Shown: positions 21,987-32,438, counted from the first letter of the stretch. The stretch: 64,000 nt of DNA from Mycobacterium numidiamassiliense (GCF_900157365.1 NZ_FUEZ01000003.1:124001-188000), one strand, 5' to 3'. Program-made: numbers and translations. Notes: generated from the sequence alone by a model not told the origin.

Positions 21987-24170
21987 GTGATAAGCAATGA
22001 TCTCAGGGTGACCGAAATCGAAGCTGAAGCACGCGTGGGAGAATCCGTATGGCAACACGGCGACTCGGCCCTAGCTGCGCCACCCGCCGCGACCCCCTCC
22101 GCGATCCAGGACGCCCTGCCCGAAGACCGTTACCTCAACCGGGAACTGAGCTGGCTGGACTTCAACTCGCGCGTGCTGGCGCTGGCCGCCGATACCTCCT
22201 TGCCATTGCTGGAGCGCGCCAAGTTCCTGGCGATCTTCGCCTCCAACCTCGACGAGTTCTACATGGTCCGCGTCGCCGGCCTGAAGCGCCGCGACGAGAT
22301 GGGATTGTCGGTCCGCTCTGCAGACGGTCTGACGCCGCGCGAACAACTGGCCCGCATCGGTGAGCAGACGCAGCGCATCGCGACCCGGCACGCCCGCGAA
22401 TTCCTCGATTCGGTGCGACCCGCACTGGCCGCCGAGGGCATCTACATCGTCACGTGGGCGGACCTGGATCAGGCTGAGCGCGACCAACTATCGACCTATT
22501 TCAACGAACAGGTCTTCCCCGTCCTGACACCGCTTGCCGTCGACCCGGCTCACCCGTTCCCGTTTGTGAGCGGGTTGAGCCTGAACCTGGCGGTCACGGT
22601 GCGCCAGCCCGAGGACGGCGCCACGCACTTCGCCCGGGTCAAGGTGCCCGACAACGTCAGTCGCTTCGTCGAACTCGACGGCCCCGTCGATGCGGAGGGC
22701 GCCGTAATCCGCTATCTGCCAACCGAAGAGCTGATCGCGGCCTTCCTTCCGGCGCTGTTCCCGGGCATGGAAATCGTCGAGCACCACGCGTTCCGGATTA
22801 CCCGCAACGCCGACTACGAGGTCGAAGAGGACCGCGACGAGGACCTGCTGCAAGCGATGGAGCGGGAGTTGGCGCGCAGGCGGTTCGGTTCGCCGGTGCG
22901 GCTCGAGATCGCCGACGACATGACCGAGAGCATGCTGGAGCTGCTGCTGCGCGAGCTCGACGTGAATCCCAGCGACGTCATCGAGGTGCCGGGGCTGCTC
23001 GACCTGTCGTCGTTGTGGCAGATCTACGGCATCGACCGGCCGGCACTCAAGGATTGGACATTCGTTCCGGCCACCAATCCCGCCTTCGCCGACCGCGAAA
23101 CACCCAAGAGCATTTTCGCGACACTGCGCGAAGGCGATGTGTTGCTTCATCATCCGTACGAATCGTTTTCGACCAGCGTGCAGCGGTTCATCGAGCAGGC
23201 TGCGGCCGACCCCAACGTGCTGGCGATCAAGCAGACGCTGTACCGGACATCCGGTGACTCGCCGATCGTTCGGGCGCTGATCGCCGCCGCCGAGGCTGGG
23301 AAACAGGTCGTGGCAATGGTGGAGATCAAGGCGCGCTTCGACGAGCAGGCCAACATCCGTTGGGCACGAACGCTTGAGCAAGCGGGCGTGCACGTGGTCT
23401 ACGGATACGTCGGGCTCAAGACACACTGCAAGACCTGCTTGGTGGTGCGGCGCGAAGGCTCAACCATTCGGCGGTATTGCCACATCGGGACTGGCAACTA
23501 CAACGGAAAGACCGCACGCCTTTACGAGGACGTCGGTCTGCTCACGGCATCTCCCGACATCGGCGCCGACCTGACGGACTTGTTCAATTCGCTGACCGGA
23601 TATTCGCGCAAGGTCTCCTACCGCAATCTTCTGGTGGCCCCGCACAGCATTCGCAGCGGCATCATCGAACGCGTGGACCGCGAGATCGCCGCCCACCGCG
23701 AACACGGTGGCGGGCGGATCCGGATGAAGATGAACGCTCTGGTCGACGAGCAGGTCCTCGATGCGCTGTACCGCGCGTCGCAGGCCGGTGTCCAGGTCGA
23801 GATCGTGGTACGCGGTATCTGCGCGCTACGTCCGGGCGTCGAAGGCTTCTCGGAGAACATCACCGTCCGCTCGATCCTCGGCCGATACCTGGAGCACTCG
23901 CGGATCATGCACTTCAACAACATCAACGAGTTCTGGATCGGCAGCGCCGACATGATGCACCGCAACCTCGACCGGCGCGTAGAGGCGCTGGTTCAGGTCA
24001 AGGATCCCAAGCTGACCGCATACCTGCACGGCCTGTTCGAGTCCGCGCTCGATCCCTCGACGCGATGCTGGGAACTCGGGTCCGACGGGCAGTGGATCGC
24101 GTCGCCACGGGATGGCCACACCGTGCGCGATCATCAGGAATCTCTGATGGAGCGCCACCGCGGTAGCTGA
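21987..24170 (+). CDS. ppk: Polyphosphate kinase 1
   Basis: A 727-residue PPK1 that makes polyphosphate from ATP. It has the N, head and two catalytic domains. Landmarks are [17 protein letters not shown] (N-domain), [19 protein letters not shown], the C1-domain [10 protein letters not shown] with the phosphorylated His, [22 protein letters not shown], and a second His region [27 protein letters not shown] start at 21987; the following residues match the ISND...VTEIE N-terminus of Rv2984. mutT1 follows 73 bp later. Polyphosphate made here links to stress signalling. Confidence 0.97.
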   Translation: MISNDLRVTEIEAEARVGESVWQHGDSALAAPPAATPSAIQDALPEDRYLNRELSWLDFNSRVLALAADTSLPLLERAKFLAIFASNLDEFYMVRVAGLKRRDEMGLSVRSADGLTPREQLARIGEQTQRIATRHAREFLDSVRPALAAEGIYIVTWADLDQAERDQLSTYFNEQVFPVLTPLAVDPAHPFPFVSGLSLNLAVTVRQPEDGATHFARVKVPDNVSRFVELDGPVDAEGAVIRYLPTEELIAAFLPALFPGMEIVEHHAFRITRNADYEVEEDRDEDLLQAMERELARRRFGSPVRLEIADDMTESMLELLLRELDVNPSDVIEVPGLLDLSSLWQIYGIDRPALKDWTFVPATNPAFADRETPKSIFATLREGDVLLHHPYESFSTSVQRFIEQAAADPNVLAIKQTLYRTSGDSPIVRALIAAAEAGKQVVAMVEIKARFDEQANIRWARTLEQAGVHVVYGYVGLKTHCKTCLVVRREGSTIRRYCHIGTGNYNGKTARLYEDVGLLTASPDIGADLTDLFNSLTGYSRKVSYRNLLVAPHSIRSGIIERVDREIAAHREHGGGRIRMKMNALVDEQVLDALYRASQAGVQVEIVVRGICALRPGVEGFSENITVRSILGRYLEHSRIMHFNNINEFWIGSADMMHRNLDRRVEALVQVKDPKLTAYLHGLFESALDPSTRCWELGSDGQWIASPRDGHTVRDHQESLMERHRGS

Positions 24171-24243
24171 CGCGGTGTGGTAACTTTCCACGTCGCGCCC
24201 ACGGCCCGGAACGACCCAGGCCCAATTGACCTGCAGGAGTGAG

Positions 24244-25164
24244 GTGTCGGGAAGCCGGATCGTCTACGCCGCAGGCGCGGTGTTGTGGCAACCAGGCAGT
24301 GCTGATTCGGCAGATCCGGAACTCGAAGTCGCTGTCATCCACCGCCCGCGGTACGACGATTGGTCGCTGCCCAAGGGCAAGGTGGATCCCGGCGAAACGG
24401 CACCGGTGGCCGCGGTACGCGAAGTGCTGGAGGAGACCGGACAACACTGCATCCTGGCCAGGCGGCTCGACACCGTCAGCTACCCAATCGACCAGGGCGT
24501 CAAAAAGGTGTACTACTGGGCGGCGCGCAGCCTCGGTGGGGAGTTCACACCGGGCAAGGAAGTCGACGAGCTCCTCTGGTTGCCCGTCGCCGCCGCGATG
24601 AAGAAGCTCGACTACGCACAAGATCGAAAAGTGTTGCGCCGCTTCACGAAACACCCAGCTGACACGCACACCGTATTGGTGGTCCGGCACGGTACCGCCG
24701 GTCGCAAATCACGCTTCAAAGGCGATGACACCAAACGGCCGCTGGACAAGAAGGGTCGCGCCCAGGCCGAAGCCCTGGTGCCACAGCTAATGGCCTTCGG
24801 CGCAACCGATGTGTACGCGGCCGACCGGCTCCGCTGTCACCAGACCGTCGAACCGCTCGCCGAAGAACTCGGCGTCACCATTCACAACGAGCCCGCCCTC
24901 ACCGAGGAGTCCTACGCCAAGAACGCCAAGCGTGCTCGACACCGGGCCCTGGACATCGCCACCCATGACAACGGCACCCCGGTGATCTGCTCGCAGGGCA
25001 AGGTGATTCCGGACCTCATCGCGTGGTGGTGCGACCGCGATGGGGTGCGCCCGGACAAATCCCGCAACCACAAGGGCAGCACCTGGGTGCTGTCCTTATC
25101 GGGGGGCCGCCTGCTGGCGGCTGACCACGTCGGCGGCGCGCTGGCCGCCAACGTGCGGGCCTAG
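24244..25164 (+). CDS. mutT1: Two-domain MutT1 (Nudix plus histidine phosphatase)
   Basis: A 306-residue protein with an N-terminal Nudix domain ([22 protein letters not shown], the Gx5Ex7REUxEExG box near residues 43-65) and a C-terminal histidine-phosphatase domain (VVRHGTAG with the catalytic RHG near 148-150). M. tuberculosis MutT1 (Rv2985) hydrolyses 8-oxo-dGTP and diadenosine polyphosphates. GTG at 24244 is chosen since GCAGGAG lies 6 nt upstream; a TTG at 24226 is less likely. It ends in a bidirectional terminator shared with hupB. Confidence 0.94.
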   Translation: MSGSRIVYAAGAVLWQPGSADSADPELEVAVIHRPRYDDWSLPKGKVDPGETAPVAAVREVLEETGQHCILARRLDTVSYPIDQGVKKVYYWAARSLGGEFTPGKEVDELLWLPVAAAMKKLDYAQDRKVLRRFTKHPADTHTVLVVRHGTAGRKSRFKGDDTKRPLDKKGRAQAEALVPQLMAFGATDVYAADRLRCHQTVEPLAEELGVTIHNEPALTEESYAKNAKRARHRALDIATHDNGTPVICSQGKVIPDLIAWWCDRDGVRPDKSRNHKGSTWVLSLSGGRLLAADHVGGALAANVRA

Positions 25165-25216
25165 CACACGAAAACCCTTCGGGAGCAACGCTGCTTCCGA
25201 AGGGTATTCGCGTGTG
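25165..25216. terminator. Bidirectional hairpin terminator between mutT1 and hupB
   Basis: An inverted repeat starts immediately after the mutT1 stop. The outer arms are CACACG (25165-25170) and CGTGTG (25211-25216); the inner perfect arms are CCCTTCGG and CCGAAGGG around a short loop. An AAAA run flanks the stem on one side. It lies between convergent genes, so it can terminate both transcripts. Little intergenic sequence is left over. Confidence 0.8.
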
Positions 25217-25229
25217 GACTCGTACTGCC

Positions 25230-25850
25230 TTACTTGCGACCGCGCTTGGCCGGCGCCTTCTTGGCGGGGGCCTTCTTGACGGCCTTCTTGACAGGAGCCT
25301 TGGTCGCCGCCTTGCGCACGGGAGCCTTGGCCACAACCTTCTTCACGGCCTTGACCGCTTTCTTGACCGGAGCCTTCGTCGCGGCCTTCTTGGCGGGAGC
25401 CTTGGTCACGGCCTTCTTGGCGGGAGCCTTGGTCGCGGCCTTCTTGGCGGGGGCCTTGGTCGCGGCCTTCTTGACCGGAGCCTTCTTGGCCGGAGCCTTC
25501 TTCGCAACCTTCTTGGCTGCGCCTGCTGCAACAACACCACGCTTCACGGCGGGTCCTTCCGACGGGAGGCGCTGTGCGCCAGCGACAACCGCTTTGAATT
25601 GAGCACCCGGGCGGAACGCGGGGACGGACGTCGGCTTTACCTTCACCGTCTCACCGGTACGCGGGTTACGGGCCACACGCGCTGCGCGGCGCCGCTGTTC
25701 GAACACACCGAACCCGGTGATGGTCACGCTGTCGCCCTTGTGCACAGCGCGCACGATGGTGTCGACAACATTCTCGACGGCGGCGGTCGCCTGTCGACGG
25801 TCCGAGCCCAATTTCTGTGTGAGCACATCTATGAGCTCTGCTTTGTTCAT
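25230..25850 (-). CDS. hupB: Histone-like DNA-binding protein HU with lysine-rich tail
   Basis: A 206-residue nucleoid protein. Residues 1-90 form a standard HU domain ([41 protein letters not shown]). From about residue 100 to the end there is a histone-H1-like tail of repeated [15 protein letters not shown] units typical of mycobacterial HupB (Rv2986c). It compacts DNA and is also reported at the cell surface in other mycobacteria. The ATG at 25850 has GAGGGTTTGG upstream; an in-frame upstream ATG is outside the family. The repeat count in the tail varies between species and is prone to slippage. Confidence 0.97.
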   Translation of the reverse strand: MNKAELIDVLTQKLGSDRRQATAAVENVVDTIVRAVHKGDSVTITGFGVFEQRRRAARVARNPRTGETVKVKPTSVPAFRPGAQFKAVVAGAQRLPSEGPAVKRGVVAAGAAKKVAKKAPAKKAPVKKAATKAPAKKAATKAPAKKAVTKAPAKKAATKAPVKKAVKAVKKVVAKAPVRKAATKAPVKKAVKKAPAKKAPAKRGRK

Positions 25851-26064
25851 CCAAACCCTCCGAAGCCAGTGGTCCCATTTTGGGAACCGACTAGCGAACA
25901 CGGTAAACCCTTACCCAGCAAATTGCCAAGAGCCACGCGCAATTTCACGACACGCTGATTGGAAATTCGGCAATCCGGTTGCCGCCCTTGATCGGTGGGG
26001 CGGCCGCAAAATAAGACGAGCTACCTAAACCGCCGGGAGCGAAATTGCCGCCCCTATCGACCCG
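25851..26064 (-). promoter_or_regulatory. hupB upstream region (214 bp, no gene)
   Basis: No coding potential is seen between hupB and leuD. The stretch is more AT-rich than its surroundings and should hold the hupB promoter(s). An imperfect palindrome, GGTCCCATTTTGGGAACC, lies at 25871-25888, close to the hupB start, and could be an operator or a 5' leader hairpin. No clear terminator for leuD is identified. Confidence 0.4.
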
Positions 26065-26661
26065 TCACTGGGTGGGCAGAGTTCGCGGTTTCCACCGCGG
26101 CCGCGTGGTCTCAAAAGTTTCGATCTCGCGGAGTTTCCGCAGCGTAAGGGCTATATCGTCGAGTCCTTCGAGAAGTCGCCAGGCGGTGTGATCGTCAATC
26201 TTGAACGGCAACACCGTCGTTCCGGCGGTGACATTTCGATCTTGAAGATTGGCAGTGATTTCCAGTCCTGGACTCTGCTCGATGAGCTTCCAAAGGAGTT
26301 CCACACCTTCTTGGCTGACTTCGGCCGCCAGCAGACCCGCCTTGCCCGCGTTCCCCCGGAAAATGTCACCAAAACGAGACGAGATGACTACCCGGAACCC
26401 GTAGTCCATCAGCGCCCAGACCGCATGCTCGCGTGACGATCCGGTGCCGAAGTCGGGTCCGGCGACCAGAACCGAGCCCCGGTCAAAGGGGCTGAGATTC
26501 AGCACGAATGAGGGATCCGAGCGCCACGTCGCAAACAAACCATCCTCGAAACCGGTTCGGGTGACCCGCTTCAAATACACCGCGGGGATGATCTGATCGG
26601 TATCGACATTGGAACGACGCAGCGGCACGCCAATGCCGGTGTGGGTGTGAAAGGCTTCCAT
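26065..26661 (-). CDS. leuD: 3-isopropylmalate dehydratase small subunit
   Basis: A 198-residue small subunit of isopropylmalate isomerase (leucine pathway). The swivelling-domain signature is [21 protein letters not shown] near residues 68-88, and the N-terminus has the [10 protein letters not shown] motif. ATG at 26661 is 22 bp downstream of the leuC stop, so leuC-leuD form an operon. Length and sequence fit Rv2987c. Confidence 0.97.
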   Translation of the reverse strand: MEAFHTHTGIGVPLRRSNVDTDQIIPAVYLKRVTRTGFEDGLFATWRSDPSFVLNLSPFDRGSVLVAGPDFGTGSSREHAVWALMDYGFRVVISSRFGDIFRGNAGKAGLLAAEVSQEGVELLWKLIEQSPGLEITANLQDRNVTAGTTVLPFKIDDHTAWRLLEGLDDIALTLRKLREIETFETTRPRWKPRTLPTQ

Positions 26662-26683
26662 GTTCGTCCTTAGTTAGGGAGTT

Positions 26684-28105
26684 TCAGTTCAAGTCGGCCG
26701 GGGAAGACAGAGTGCCGCGCACCGCAGTTGCCGCGGCGACGGCTGGTGAGACCAGGTGCGTGCGGCCGCCTTTGCCCTGCCGCCCTTCGAAGTTGCGGTT
26801 GGACGTCGCGGCGCAACGTTCCCCCGGCGCAAGCTGATCGGGGTTCATCCCCAGGCACATCGAGCAGCCGGCCTGCCGCCATTCGGCACCCGCGGTGATG
26901 AAAATCTCACCGAGCCCTTCGGCCTCGGCCTGCGCGCGCACCCGCATCGAGCCGGGCACGACCAGCATCCGAACCCCTTGGGCCACCGTGCGACCGCGCA
27001 AGATCTCGGCCACCACCCGCAGATCTTCGATACGACCGTTGGTACAAGACCCGACGAACACCGCATCGACGGCCAGATCGCGCATCGGCGTGCCGGGTCG
27101 AAGGTCCATGTACGCCAACGCTTTCTCGGCGGCCTGTCGTTCGTCGTCGTCGGTCATCATTTCGGGATCGGGCACCGCGGCGGCCAGCGGCACGCCCTGG
27201 CCGGGGTTAGTGCCCCAGGTGACGAACGGGCTCAGCGAGGCCGCGTCGAGAAAGACTTCGGTGTCGAAGACGGCGCCGTCGTCGGTGCGCAGCTGCTGCC
27301 AGTACCCGAGTGCCGCATCCCATTGCGCGCCCGTGGGCGCGTGCGGGCGACCGCGCAAATACTCGAACGTGGTCTCGTCCGGCGCCACCATGCCGGCCCG
27401 CGCGCCGGCTTCGATGCTCATATTGCAGACCGTCATCCGGCCCTCCATCGACAACGATTTGATGGCGCTGCCCCGGTATTCGATGACATGACCCTGGCCG
27501 CCGCCGGTGCCGATCTTGGCGATCAGCGCCAGGATGATGTCCTTGGCCGTCACGCCGTCGGGCAATTGCCCGTCGACATTGACCGCCATGGTTTTGAACG
27601 GCCGCAACGGCAGCGTCTGGGTGGCGAGCACATGCTCGACCTCCGAGGTGCCGATTCCCATTGCGATGGCGCCGAATGCGCCGTGCGTCGACGTGTGACT
27701 GTCGCCGCACACGATCGTCATCCCCGGCTGAGTGAGACCCAACTGCGGACCGACGACGTGAACGATGCCCTGCTCGATGTCGCCCATCGGATACAGCCCG
27801 ACCCCGAATTCGGCGCAGTTGTGCCGCAGCGTTTCGACTTGGATGCGTGACACCGGGTCGGCGATCGGCTTGTCGATGTCGACGGTCGGCACGTTGTGGT
27901 CCTCAGTGGCCAGGGTCAGGTCGGTCCTGCGCACCGGCCGCCCGGCCAGCCGTAAGCCGTCGAACGCCTGCGGGCTGGTGACCTCATGCACCAGGTGCAG
28001 GTCGATGTAGATCAAGTCGGGTGCGCTGCCCTCACCGGAGACCACAACGTGGTCGTCCCAAACCTTCTCGGCCAGCGTGCGCGGCCTCTCGGCTGTCTTC
28101 GCCAT
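26684..28105 (-). CDS. leuC: 3-isopropylmalate dehydratase large subunit
   Basis: A 473-residue aconitase-family protein that isomerises 2- to 3-isopropylmalate with LeuD. The three [4Fe-4S] cysteine ligands are visible: [14 protein letters not shown] (near residue 351) and [13 protein letters not shown] (near 412 and 415). Other family motifs are [15 protein letters not shown] and [19 protein letters not shown] at 28105. A divergent IclR regulator starts 85 bp upstream, an arrangement conserved in actinobacteria. Confidence 0.97.
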   Translation of the reverse strand: MAKTAERPRTLAEKVWDDHVVVSGEGSAPDLIYIDLHLVHEVTSPQAFDGLRLAGRPVRRTDLTLATEDHNVPTVDIDKPIADPVSRIQVETLRHNCAEFGVGLYPMGDIEQGIVHVVGPQLGLTQPGMTIVCGDSHTSTHGAFGAIAMGIGTSEVEHVLATQTLPLRPFKTMAVNVDGQLPDGVTAKDIILALIAKIGTGGGQGHVIEYRGSAIKSLSMEGRMTVCNMSIEAGARAGMVAPDETTFEYLRGRPHAPTGAQWDAALGYWQQLRTDDGAVFDTEVFLDAASLSPFVTWGTNPGQGVPLAAAVPDPEMMTDDDERQAAEKALAYMDLRPGTPMRDLAVDAVFVGSCTNGRIEDLRVVAEILRGRTVAQGVRMLVVPGSMRVRAQAEAEGLGEIFITAGAEWRQAGCSMCLGMNPDQLAPGERCAATSNRNFEGRQGKGGRTHLVSPAVAAATAVRGTLSSPADLN

Positions 28106-28160
28106 CTCGAATCGCCTCGATTCAACTCGTTCGCGGCTCGCCGATCAGTCCAGACTGTGA

Positions 28161-28184
28161 TCTCATGATGCGAGACGCTAGTAT
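28161..28184. promoter_or_regulatory. Divergent leuC/IclR control region with candidate operator and -10
   Basis: The 85-bp gap between leuC and the IclR gene is AT-rich. TAGTAT at 28179-28184 is a good -10 exactly 6 nt before the IclR ATG at 28191, so that gene is probably leaderless. A dyad TCTC-N7-GAGA is centred at 28161-28175, and CTCAT...ATGAG arms lie further out. These are candidate binding sites for the IclR protein on both promoters. Confidence 0.45.
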
Positions 28185-28190
28185 CTCTTT

Positions 28191-28892
28191 ATGAGACAGC
28201 ATAGCGGCATCGGCGTGCTCGACAAAGCCATGGAGGTGCTGCACACGGTCGCGGAATCGCCATGCGGATTAGCCGAACTGTGCGAGCGGACCGGTTTTCC
28301 GAGGGCAACCGCGTACCGGCTGGCCGCCGCCCTGGAAGTACACCGGATGCTGGGCCGCGACGAGGAGGGCCGCTGGCGGCTTGGACCCGCGGTCACCGAA
28401 CTCGCGGCGCGCGTCAACGATCCGCTGCTCGCCGCCGGGGCTGCGGTGCTCCCCCAGCTGCGTGAGAGCACCGGCGAGAGCGTGCAGCTATACCGCCGCG
28501 AGGGCACCTCGCGGGTCTGTGTGGCCGCACTGGAACCGTCTGCGGGGCTTCGCGATACGGTTCCGGTCGGGGCGCGGTTGCCGATGACGGCGGGGTCGGG
28601 GGCCAAAGTCCTACTGGCCCATAGCGACGCTGCCACCCAGAAGGCGGTGCTGCCGGGCGCGAAATTCACCGACCGGACGCTGGCCGAGGTGCGCCGGCGG
28701 GGGTGGGCGCAAAGCGTCGCCGAGCGCGAGCCCGGGGTCGCGAGCGTGTCGGCGCCGGTGCGCGACGGTCGTGGTGTGGTGATCGCCGCGATCTCGGTAT
28801 CGGGGCCCGTCGACCGCATCGGCCGCCGTCCCGGAGCGCGCTGGGCCGCCGACCTACTCTCGGCGTCCGAGGCAATAACCCGCCGGCTGTAA
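28191..28892 (+). CDS. IclR-family regulator of leucine biosynthesis (LtbR/NdgR type)
   Basis: A 233-residue regulator with an N-terminal winged helix (residues about 8-65; GLAELCERTGFPRATAYRLAAALEV as the helix-turn-helix) and a C-terminal effector-binding domain. Orthologues adjacent to leuCD in Corynebacterium (LtbR) and Streptomyces (NdgR) control leuCD and other amino-acid genes, and this gene (Rv2989 type) has the same placement. The ATG at 28191 follows its -10 by 6 nt, pointing to leaderless expression. Binding to leuC is inferred from position. Confidence 0.92.
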   Translation: MRQHSGIGVLDKAMEVLHTVAESPCGLAELCERTGFPRATAYRLAAALEVHRMLGRDEEGRWRLGPAVTELAARVNDPLLAAGAAVLPQLRESTGESVQLYRREGTSRVCVAALEPSAGLRDTVPVGARLPMTAGSGAKVLLAHSDAATQKAVLPGAKFTDRTLAEVRRRGWAQSVAEREPGVASVSAPVRDGRGVVIAAISVSGPVDRIGRRPGARWAADLLSASEAITRRL

Positions 28893-29032
28893 GCCATCTC
28901 GCCGGCGTCGAGTGTGCACCGGCGGCGTTGCGCGTGCGTCCCGGGCGGGAGAATCGCGAATTTCTCGCCGTGCGCGCACGCTCAACACCACCGGTGCACG
29001 CTCATCGCACATGGACCTGACAAACTGACGCG

Positions 29033-29545
29033 ATGGGAACCAATCAGCGCGCGAGCATCGTCATGACCGAGGACGAGATCGCCGACTTCGTCGTCAAGAG
29101 CCGCACCGGAACAATGGCCACCATCGGACGCGACGGCCAGCCGCACTTGACCGCCATGTGGTACGCCGTCGTCGACGGCGAGATCTGGATCGAGACCAAA
29201 GCCAAGTCGCAGAAGGCCGTGAACCTGACCCGCGATCCGCGGGTCACCTTCCTGATCGAGGATGGCGACACCTACGACACACTGCGCGGGGTGTCCTTCG
29301 AGGGCGTCGCCGAGATCGTCGACGACCCCGACGTGTCGCATCGGGTTGGGGTCAGTGTGTGGGAGCGCTACACCGGGCCCTACACCGACGACATGTTGCC
29401 CTTCGTCGAGCAGATGATGAACAAGCGGGTCTGCGTGCGCATCGTTTCGAGTCGCACCCGCTCGTGGGATCACCGCAAGCTTGGAATGCCGCCGATGCCG
29501 GTGGGCGGATCAACCGCCCCGGCCGTGCTGGGGACCGGTCAGTAA
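29033..29545 (+). CDS. F420-binding split-barrel oxidoreductase (FDOR-B type)
   Basis: A 170-residue flavin/deazaflavin oxidoreductase-fold protein (Rv2991 type). The pattern SRTGTMATIGRDGQPHLTAMWYAVVDGEIWIETKAKSQKAVNL with the positively charged KSQK segment fits F420-dependent FDOR-B reductases, which bind the F420 tail with Lys/Arg. The substrate is unknown. ATG at 29033; no clear ribosome binding site. The two tRNA genes follow on the opposite strand. FbiD in the same window makes an F420 precursor. Confidence 0.87.
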   Translation: MGTNQRASIVMTEDEIADFVVKSRTGTMATIGRDGQPHLTAMWYAVVDGEIWIETKAKSQKAVNLTRDPRVTFLIEDGDTYDTLRGVSFEGVAEIVDDPDVSHRVGVSVWERYTGPYTDDMLPFVEQMMNKRVCVRIVSSRTRSWDHRKLGMPPMPVGGSTAPAVLGTGQ

Positions 29546-29549
29546 TGTG

Positions 29550-29622
29550 TAGCCCCGATGGGATTCGAACCCACGCTACCGCCGTGAGAGGGCGGCGTCC
29601 TAGGCCGCTAGACGACGGGGCC
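29550..29622 (-). tRNA. tRNA-Glu (CTC)
   Basis: The minus strand begins GGCCCCGTCGTCTAGCGG and ends with a T-loop GGTTCGAATCC and CGGGGCT plus discriminator A at 29550. All four stems fold; the anticodon stem GCCGC/GCGGC-type flanks a CCTCTCA loop with anticodon CTC. CCA is not encoded. Confidence 0.96.
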
Positions 29623-29694
29623 TGAACCGATCCGAGCAGCCAGCATAGCTCACGCGGCGGGGGCCACCTAATCGCTTGCTATGGGCGAACTTTG

Positions 29695-29766
29695 CTGGGG
29701 TACCAGGACTCGAACCTAGAATGGCTGAACCAGAATCAGCTGTGTTGCCAATTACACCATACCCCA
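29695..29766 (-). tRNA. tRNA-Gln (CTG)
   Basis: The minus strand begins TGGGGTATGGTGTAATTGG, has anticodon stem GCTGA/TCAGC around the loop TTCTGGT (anticodon CTG), a T-loop GGTTCGAGTCC and ends TACCCCA with discriminator G. It lies next to tRNA-Glu and the glutamyl-tRNA synthetase gene. CCA is not encoded. Confidence 0.96.
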
Positions 29767-29881
29767 TTGGCTGCCTAAAACCGCTGCTCAGAGCGTGTTC
29801 TGCGGGCAATTCGTCGCGCCCGAGTCCGCCGCTGCCAGCCGTTGTCGGCCTTTGCAAACCGCTGTGCAGACTACCAAAGAT

Positions 29882-31360
29882 TTAGACGGCGCCCTCCCGC
29901 GCGGCCCGCAACCGCGCCAGGCTGCGGTCGCGGCCCAGCAGCTCCAGTGACTCGAAGAGCGGCGGGCTGATCGTTGTCCCGGTGGCGGCGACGCGGATCG
30001 GGCCGAACGCTTTGCGCGGTTTGAGCGTCAGGCCGTCGATGAGCGCGGCTTTCAGCGCCTCCTCGATACCTGCCGTCGTCCAGTCCGCGACGCCGCCCAG
30101 GGACGCCAGGGCGGCGTCCAGCACGGCGCCCGCGTCTGCACCGAGTTCCTTGGCCGCGGCTTTGGGGTCGATCGCATATTCGTCGTCGTTGAGGAACTTC
30201 AATAGGTCCCACGCGTCGCCGAGCACGACGATGCGGGTCTGGACCAACGCGGCGGCAGTGGCGAATCCGGCGTCGTCGAGTGTGGTGTCGTGGCCGTGCG
30301 CGGCGAAGTAGTCGCGCAGCCGGCCGGTGAAGTCCGCCACATCGAGCAGCCGGATGTGTTCGGCGTTGAGGGCGTCGGCCTTCTTCTGATCGAAGCGGGC
30401 GGGGTTGGAGTTGACGTCGACGACGTCGAATGCCGCCACCATCTCGTCGAGGCTGAACAGATCGTGATCGTCGGCGATCGCCCAGCCCAGCAACGCGAGA
30501 TAATTCAGCAGGCCTTCGGGGATGAAACCCCGGTCGCGATGCGCGAACAGATTCGACTGCGGGTCGCGCTTGGACAGCTTCTTGGTGCCCTCACCCAATA
30601 CCGTTGGCAGGTGGGCGAACTCCGGGATGCTCTCGGCTACCCCGATGCGGATCAGGGCCTGATACAGCGCCAGCTGGCGCGGCGTCGACGGCAACAGGTC
30701 TTCGCCGCGCAGCACATGGGTGATCTTCATCAAGGCGTCATCGACCGGGTTGACCAAGGTGTACAACGGTTCTCCGTTCGCCCGGGTCAGCGCGAAATCG
30801 GGCATGGTGCCCGCCGCGAAGGTGGTGGTCCCGCGCACCAGGTCGTCCCAGCTGAGGTCTTCGTCGGGCATCCGTAGCCGCACCACCGGGTTGTGGCCTT
30901 CGGCGAGGTATGTCGCGCGCTGCGCGTCGGTCAGCTCCCGGTCGAAGTTGTCGTAGCCAAGTTTGGGGTTGCGGCCCGCGGCCACGTGACGCGCCTCGAC
31001 CTCCTCCGGTGTCGAAAAGGCGTAGTAGGCCTCGCCCGCCTCGAGTAGCTGCGCCACCACGTGGCGGTAGGTGTCGAGGCGGTGCGACTGGCGGTAGGGG
31101 CCAAAGGGTCCGCCGACCTCGGGCCCCTCGTCCCAATCGAGGCCCAGCCAGCGCAGCGCGTCCAGCAGCGCCAGATAGCTTTCCTCGGTGTCGCGTTGGG
31201 AGTCGGTGTCCTCGATGCGGAAGACGAAGGTGCCGCCCGTGTGCCGGGCGTAGGCCCAGTTGAACAGCGCCGTGCGGACCATCCCGACATGCGGTGTGCC
31301 AGTGGGCGACGGGCAGAACCGGACCCGGACCGTTCCCGCTTTCGTGACTGGGGCGGTCAC
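29882..31360 (-). CDS. gltX: Glutamyl-tRNA synthetase (non-discriminating in mycobacteria)
   Basis: A 492-residue class I synthetase. It carries [21 protein letters not shown] (HIGH region, PHVG) and [10 protein letters not shown] (KMSKS region). With GatCAB it supports the indirect route in which Glu is first loaded on tRNA-Gln. GTG at 31360 is preceded by AAAGGAAAG and overlaps the stop of the FAH-family gene (GTGA); longer upstream readings run through that gene. Orthologue of Rv2992c. Confidence 0.96.
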   Translation of the reverse strand: MTAPVTKAGTVRVRFCPSPTGTPHVGMVRTALFNWAYARHTGGTFVFRIEDTDSQRDTEESYLALLDALRWLGLDWDEGPEVGGPFGPYRQSHRLDTYRHVVAQLLEAGEAYYAFSTPEEVEARHVAAGRNPKLGYDNFDRELTDAQRATYLAEGHNPVVRLRMPDEDLSWDDLVRGTTTFAAGTMPDFALTRANGEPLYTLVNPVDDALMKITHVLRGEDLLPSTPRQLALYQALIRIGVAESIPEFAHLPTVLGEGTKKLSKRDPQSNLFAHRDRGFIPEGLLNYLALLGWAIADDHDLFSLDEMVAAFDVVDVNSNPARFDQKKADALNAEHIRLLDVADFTGRLRDYFAAHGHDTTLDDAGFATAAALVQTRIVVLGDAWDLLKFLNDDEYAIDPKAAAKELGADAGAVLDAALASLGGVADWTTAGIEEALKAALIDGLTLKPRKAFGPIRVAATGTTISPPLFESLELLGRDRSLARLRAAREGAV

Positions 31361-32157
31361 GACTTTCCTTTGCGGACCACGGGATTGCTCAGGGTGCCGA
31401 TTCCTTCGATGCTGACCGAGACGGTGTCGCCGTCCTCGATGGGACCGACACCCGCCGGTGTTCCGGTGAGGATGAGATCGCCGGGCAGCAGAGTCATCAC
31501 CGCCGAGACCCACTCCACGATGGCGCCGACGTCGTGGATCATCAGCGAGGTGCGGCTGTCCTGCTTGACCTCGCCGTTGACCTCGGTGCGCAACGCCAGA
31601 TCGGCCGGGTCGACGTCGGTCACCACCCACGGGCCGACCGGGCAGAAGGTGTCATGGCCTTTGGCCCGCGTCCACTGGCCGTCGGCCTTCTGCTGATCGC
31701 GCGCCGATACGTCATTGGCGATGGTGTAGCCGAGGATGTTGTCCGCGGCCTGGGCCGCCGACACGTCCTTGCACGGCCGTCCGATCACCGCCGCCAGCTC
31801 CCCCTCGTAATGGACGGGTGATGCGTTGGCGGGCAAGCGAATTGGCACATTCGGTCCGATGATGGCGGTGTTCGGCTTGAGGAAGATGATGGGATCCTCC
31901 GCGACCGGGCCCGTCGAGAACTTACTCATCTCGGCGATATGGTCGGCGTAGTTCTTCCCGACGCAGACCACCTTGCCGGCCAGCATGGGGGCCAGCAGCC
32001 GGACATCGGCGACCGGCCACGAGCGACCGGTGAAGGTCGGGGTGCCGAAGGGGTGCTCGGCGATTTCCCGGGCCACCATCGCGCTGGGATCATCGAGTTC
32101 TCCCTCGACGCTGACGAACGAGACACCATCCGGACTGGCTATTCGACCAAGGCGCAT
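31357..32157 (-). CDS. Fumarylacetoacetate hydrolase-family protein
   Basis: A 266-residue FAH-fold protein (Rv2993c type). The metal site is seen in [12 protein letters not shown] (the two Glu) and [13 protein letters not shown] (Asp), and the C-terminal [15 protein letters not shown] loop is typical. Relatives act as fumarylpyruvate/acylpyruvate hydrolases, 2-hydroxyhepta-2,4-diene-1,7-dioate isomerases or oxaloacetate decarboxylases; the sequence alone does not decide. ATG at 32157. The stop overlaps the GTG start of gltX, so the two are coupled. Upstream lies the tandem repeat at 32171. Confidence 0.88.
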   Translation of the reverse strand: MRLGRIASPDGVSFVSVEGELDDPSAMVAREIAEHPFGTPTFTGRSWPVADVRLLAPMLAGKVVCVGKNYADHIAEMSKFSTGPVAEDPIIFLKPNTAIIGPNVPIRLPANASPVHYEGELAAVIGRPCKDVSAAQAADNILGYTIANDVSARDQQKADGQWTRAKGHDTFCPVGPWVVTDVDPADLALRTEVNGEVKQDSRTSLMIHDVGAIVEWVSAVMTLLPGDLILTGTPAGVGPIEDGDTVSVSIEGIGTLSNPVVRKGKS

Positions 32158-32170
32158 TCATCTGAGCCTA

Positions 32171-32287
32171 GTGACGGTCGCGAGCGCGGCGCAGCCGGGC
32201 GCTGCGGGCCGTCACCATCCGCCGAGTGACGGTCGCGAGCGCGGCGCAGCCGGGCGCTGCGGGCCGTCACCATCCGCCGAGTGACGG
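32171..32287. repeat. 55-bp tandem repeat, two perfect copies plus 7 bp; hairpin-forming unit
   Basis: Copies at 32171-32225 and 32226-32280 are identical by eye, followed by a third start GTGACGG at 32281-32287. Each unit starts GTGACGG and has its complement CCGTCAC at positions 39-45, with inner AGCGC/GCGCT arms, so every unit can form its own hairpin. It lies in the 281-bp gap between the FAH gene and the MFS gene, next to the FAH gene start. The unit size is in the range of mycobacterial VNTR loci. Confidence 0.9.
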
Positions 32288-32427
32288 GCGACAGCGGCCG
32301 ACGCGGCAGGGCTGGCCAGCTGGTTTGACCCAGCACCATTCCGCTCACCGGCTTGTTCCGAATGACTCAGTGATGCCGACCGAATCGATCAGCACCCTCG
32401 GGCGATGGACGATGCTGGTGGTGTCAT

Positions 32428-32433
32428 TAGCAT
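32428..32433 (+). promoter_or_regulatory. Candidate -10 of the MFS gene (leaderless)
   Basis: TAGCAT fits TANNNT and ends 5 nt before the ATG at 32439. No ribosome binding site with usable spacing is present, so a leaderless transcript is the likely mode. Confidence 0.4.
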
Positions 32434-32438
32434 GAGGG

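Noticed and set aside
25230..25530. Short regular repeats that could suggest a CRISPR array
   Set aside because: They are in-frame coding repeats of the HupB tail, without spacers of constant length. No CRISPR array or cas gene is seen in the window.
25212..25958. Leu/Gly-rich plus-strand frame with repeated segments antisense to hupB
   Set aside because: The repeats are the complement of the lysine-rich HupB tail; no independent support.
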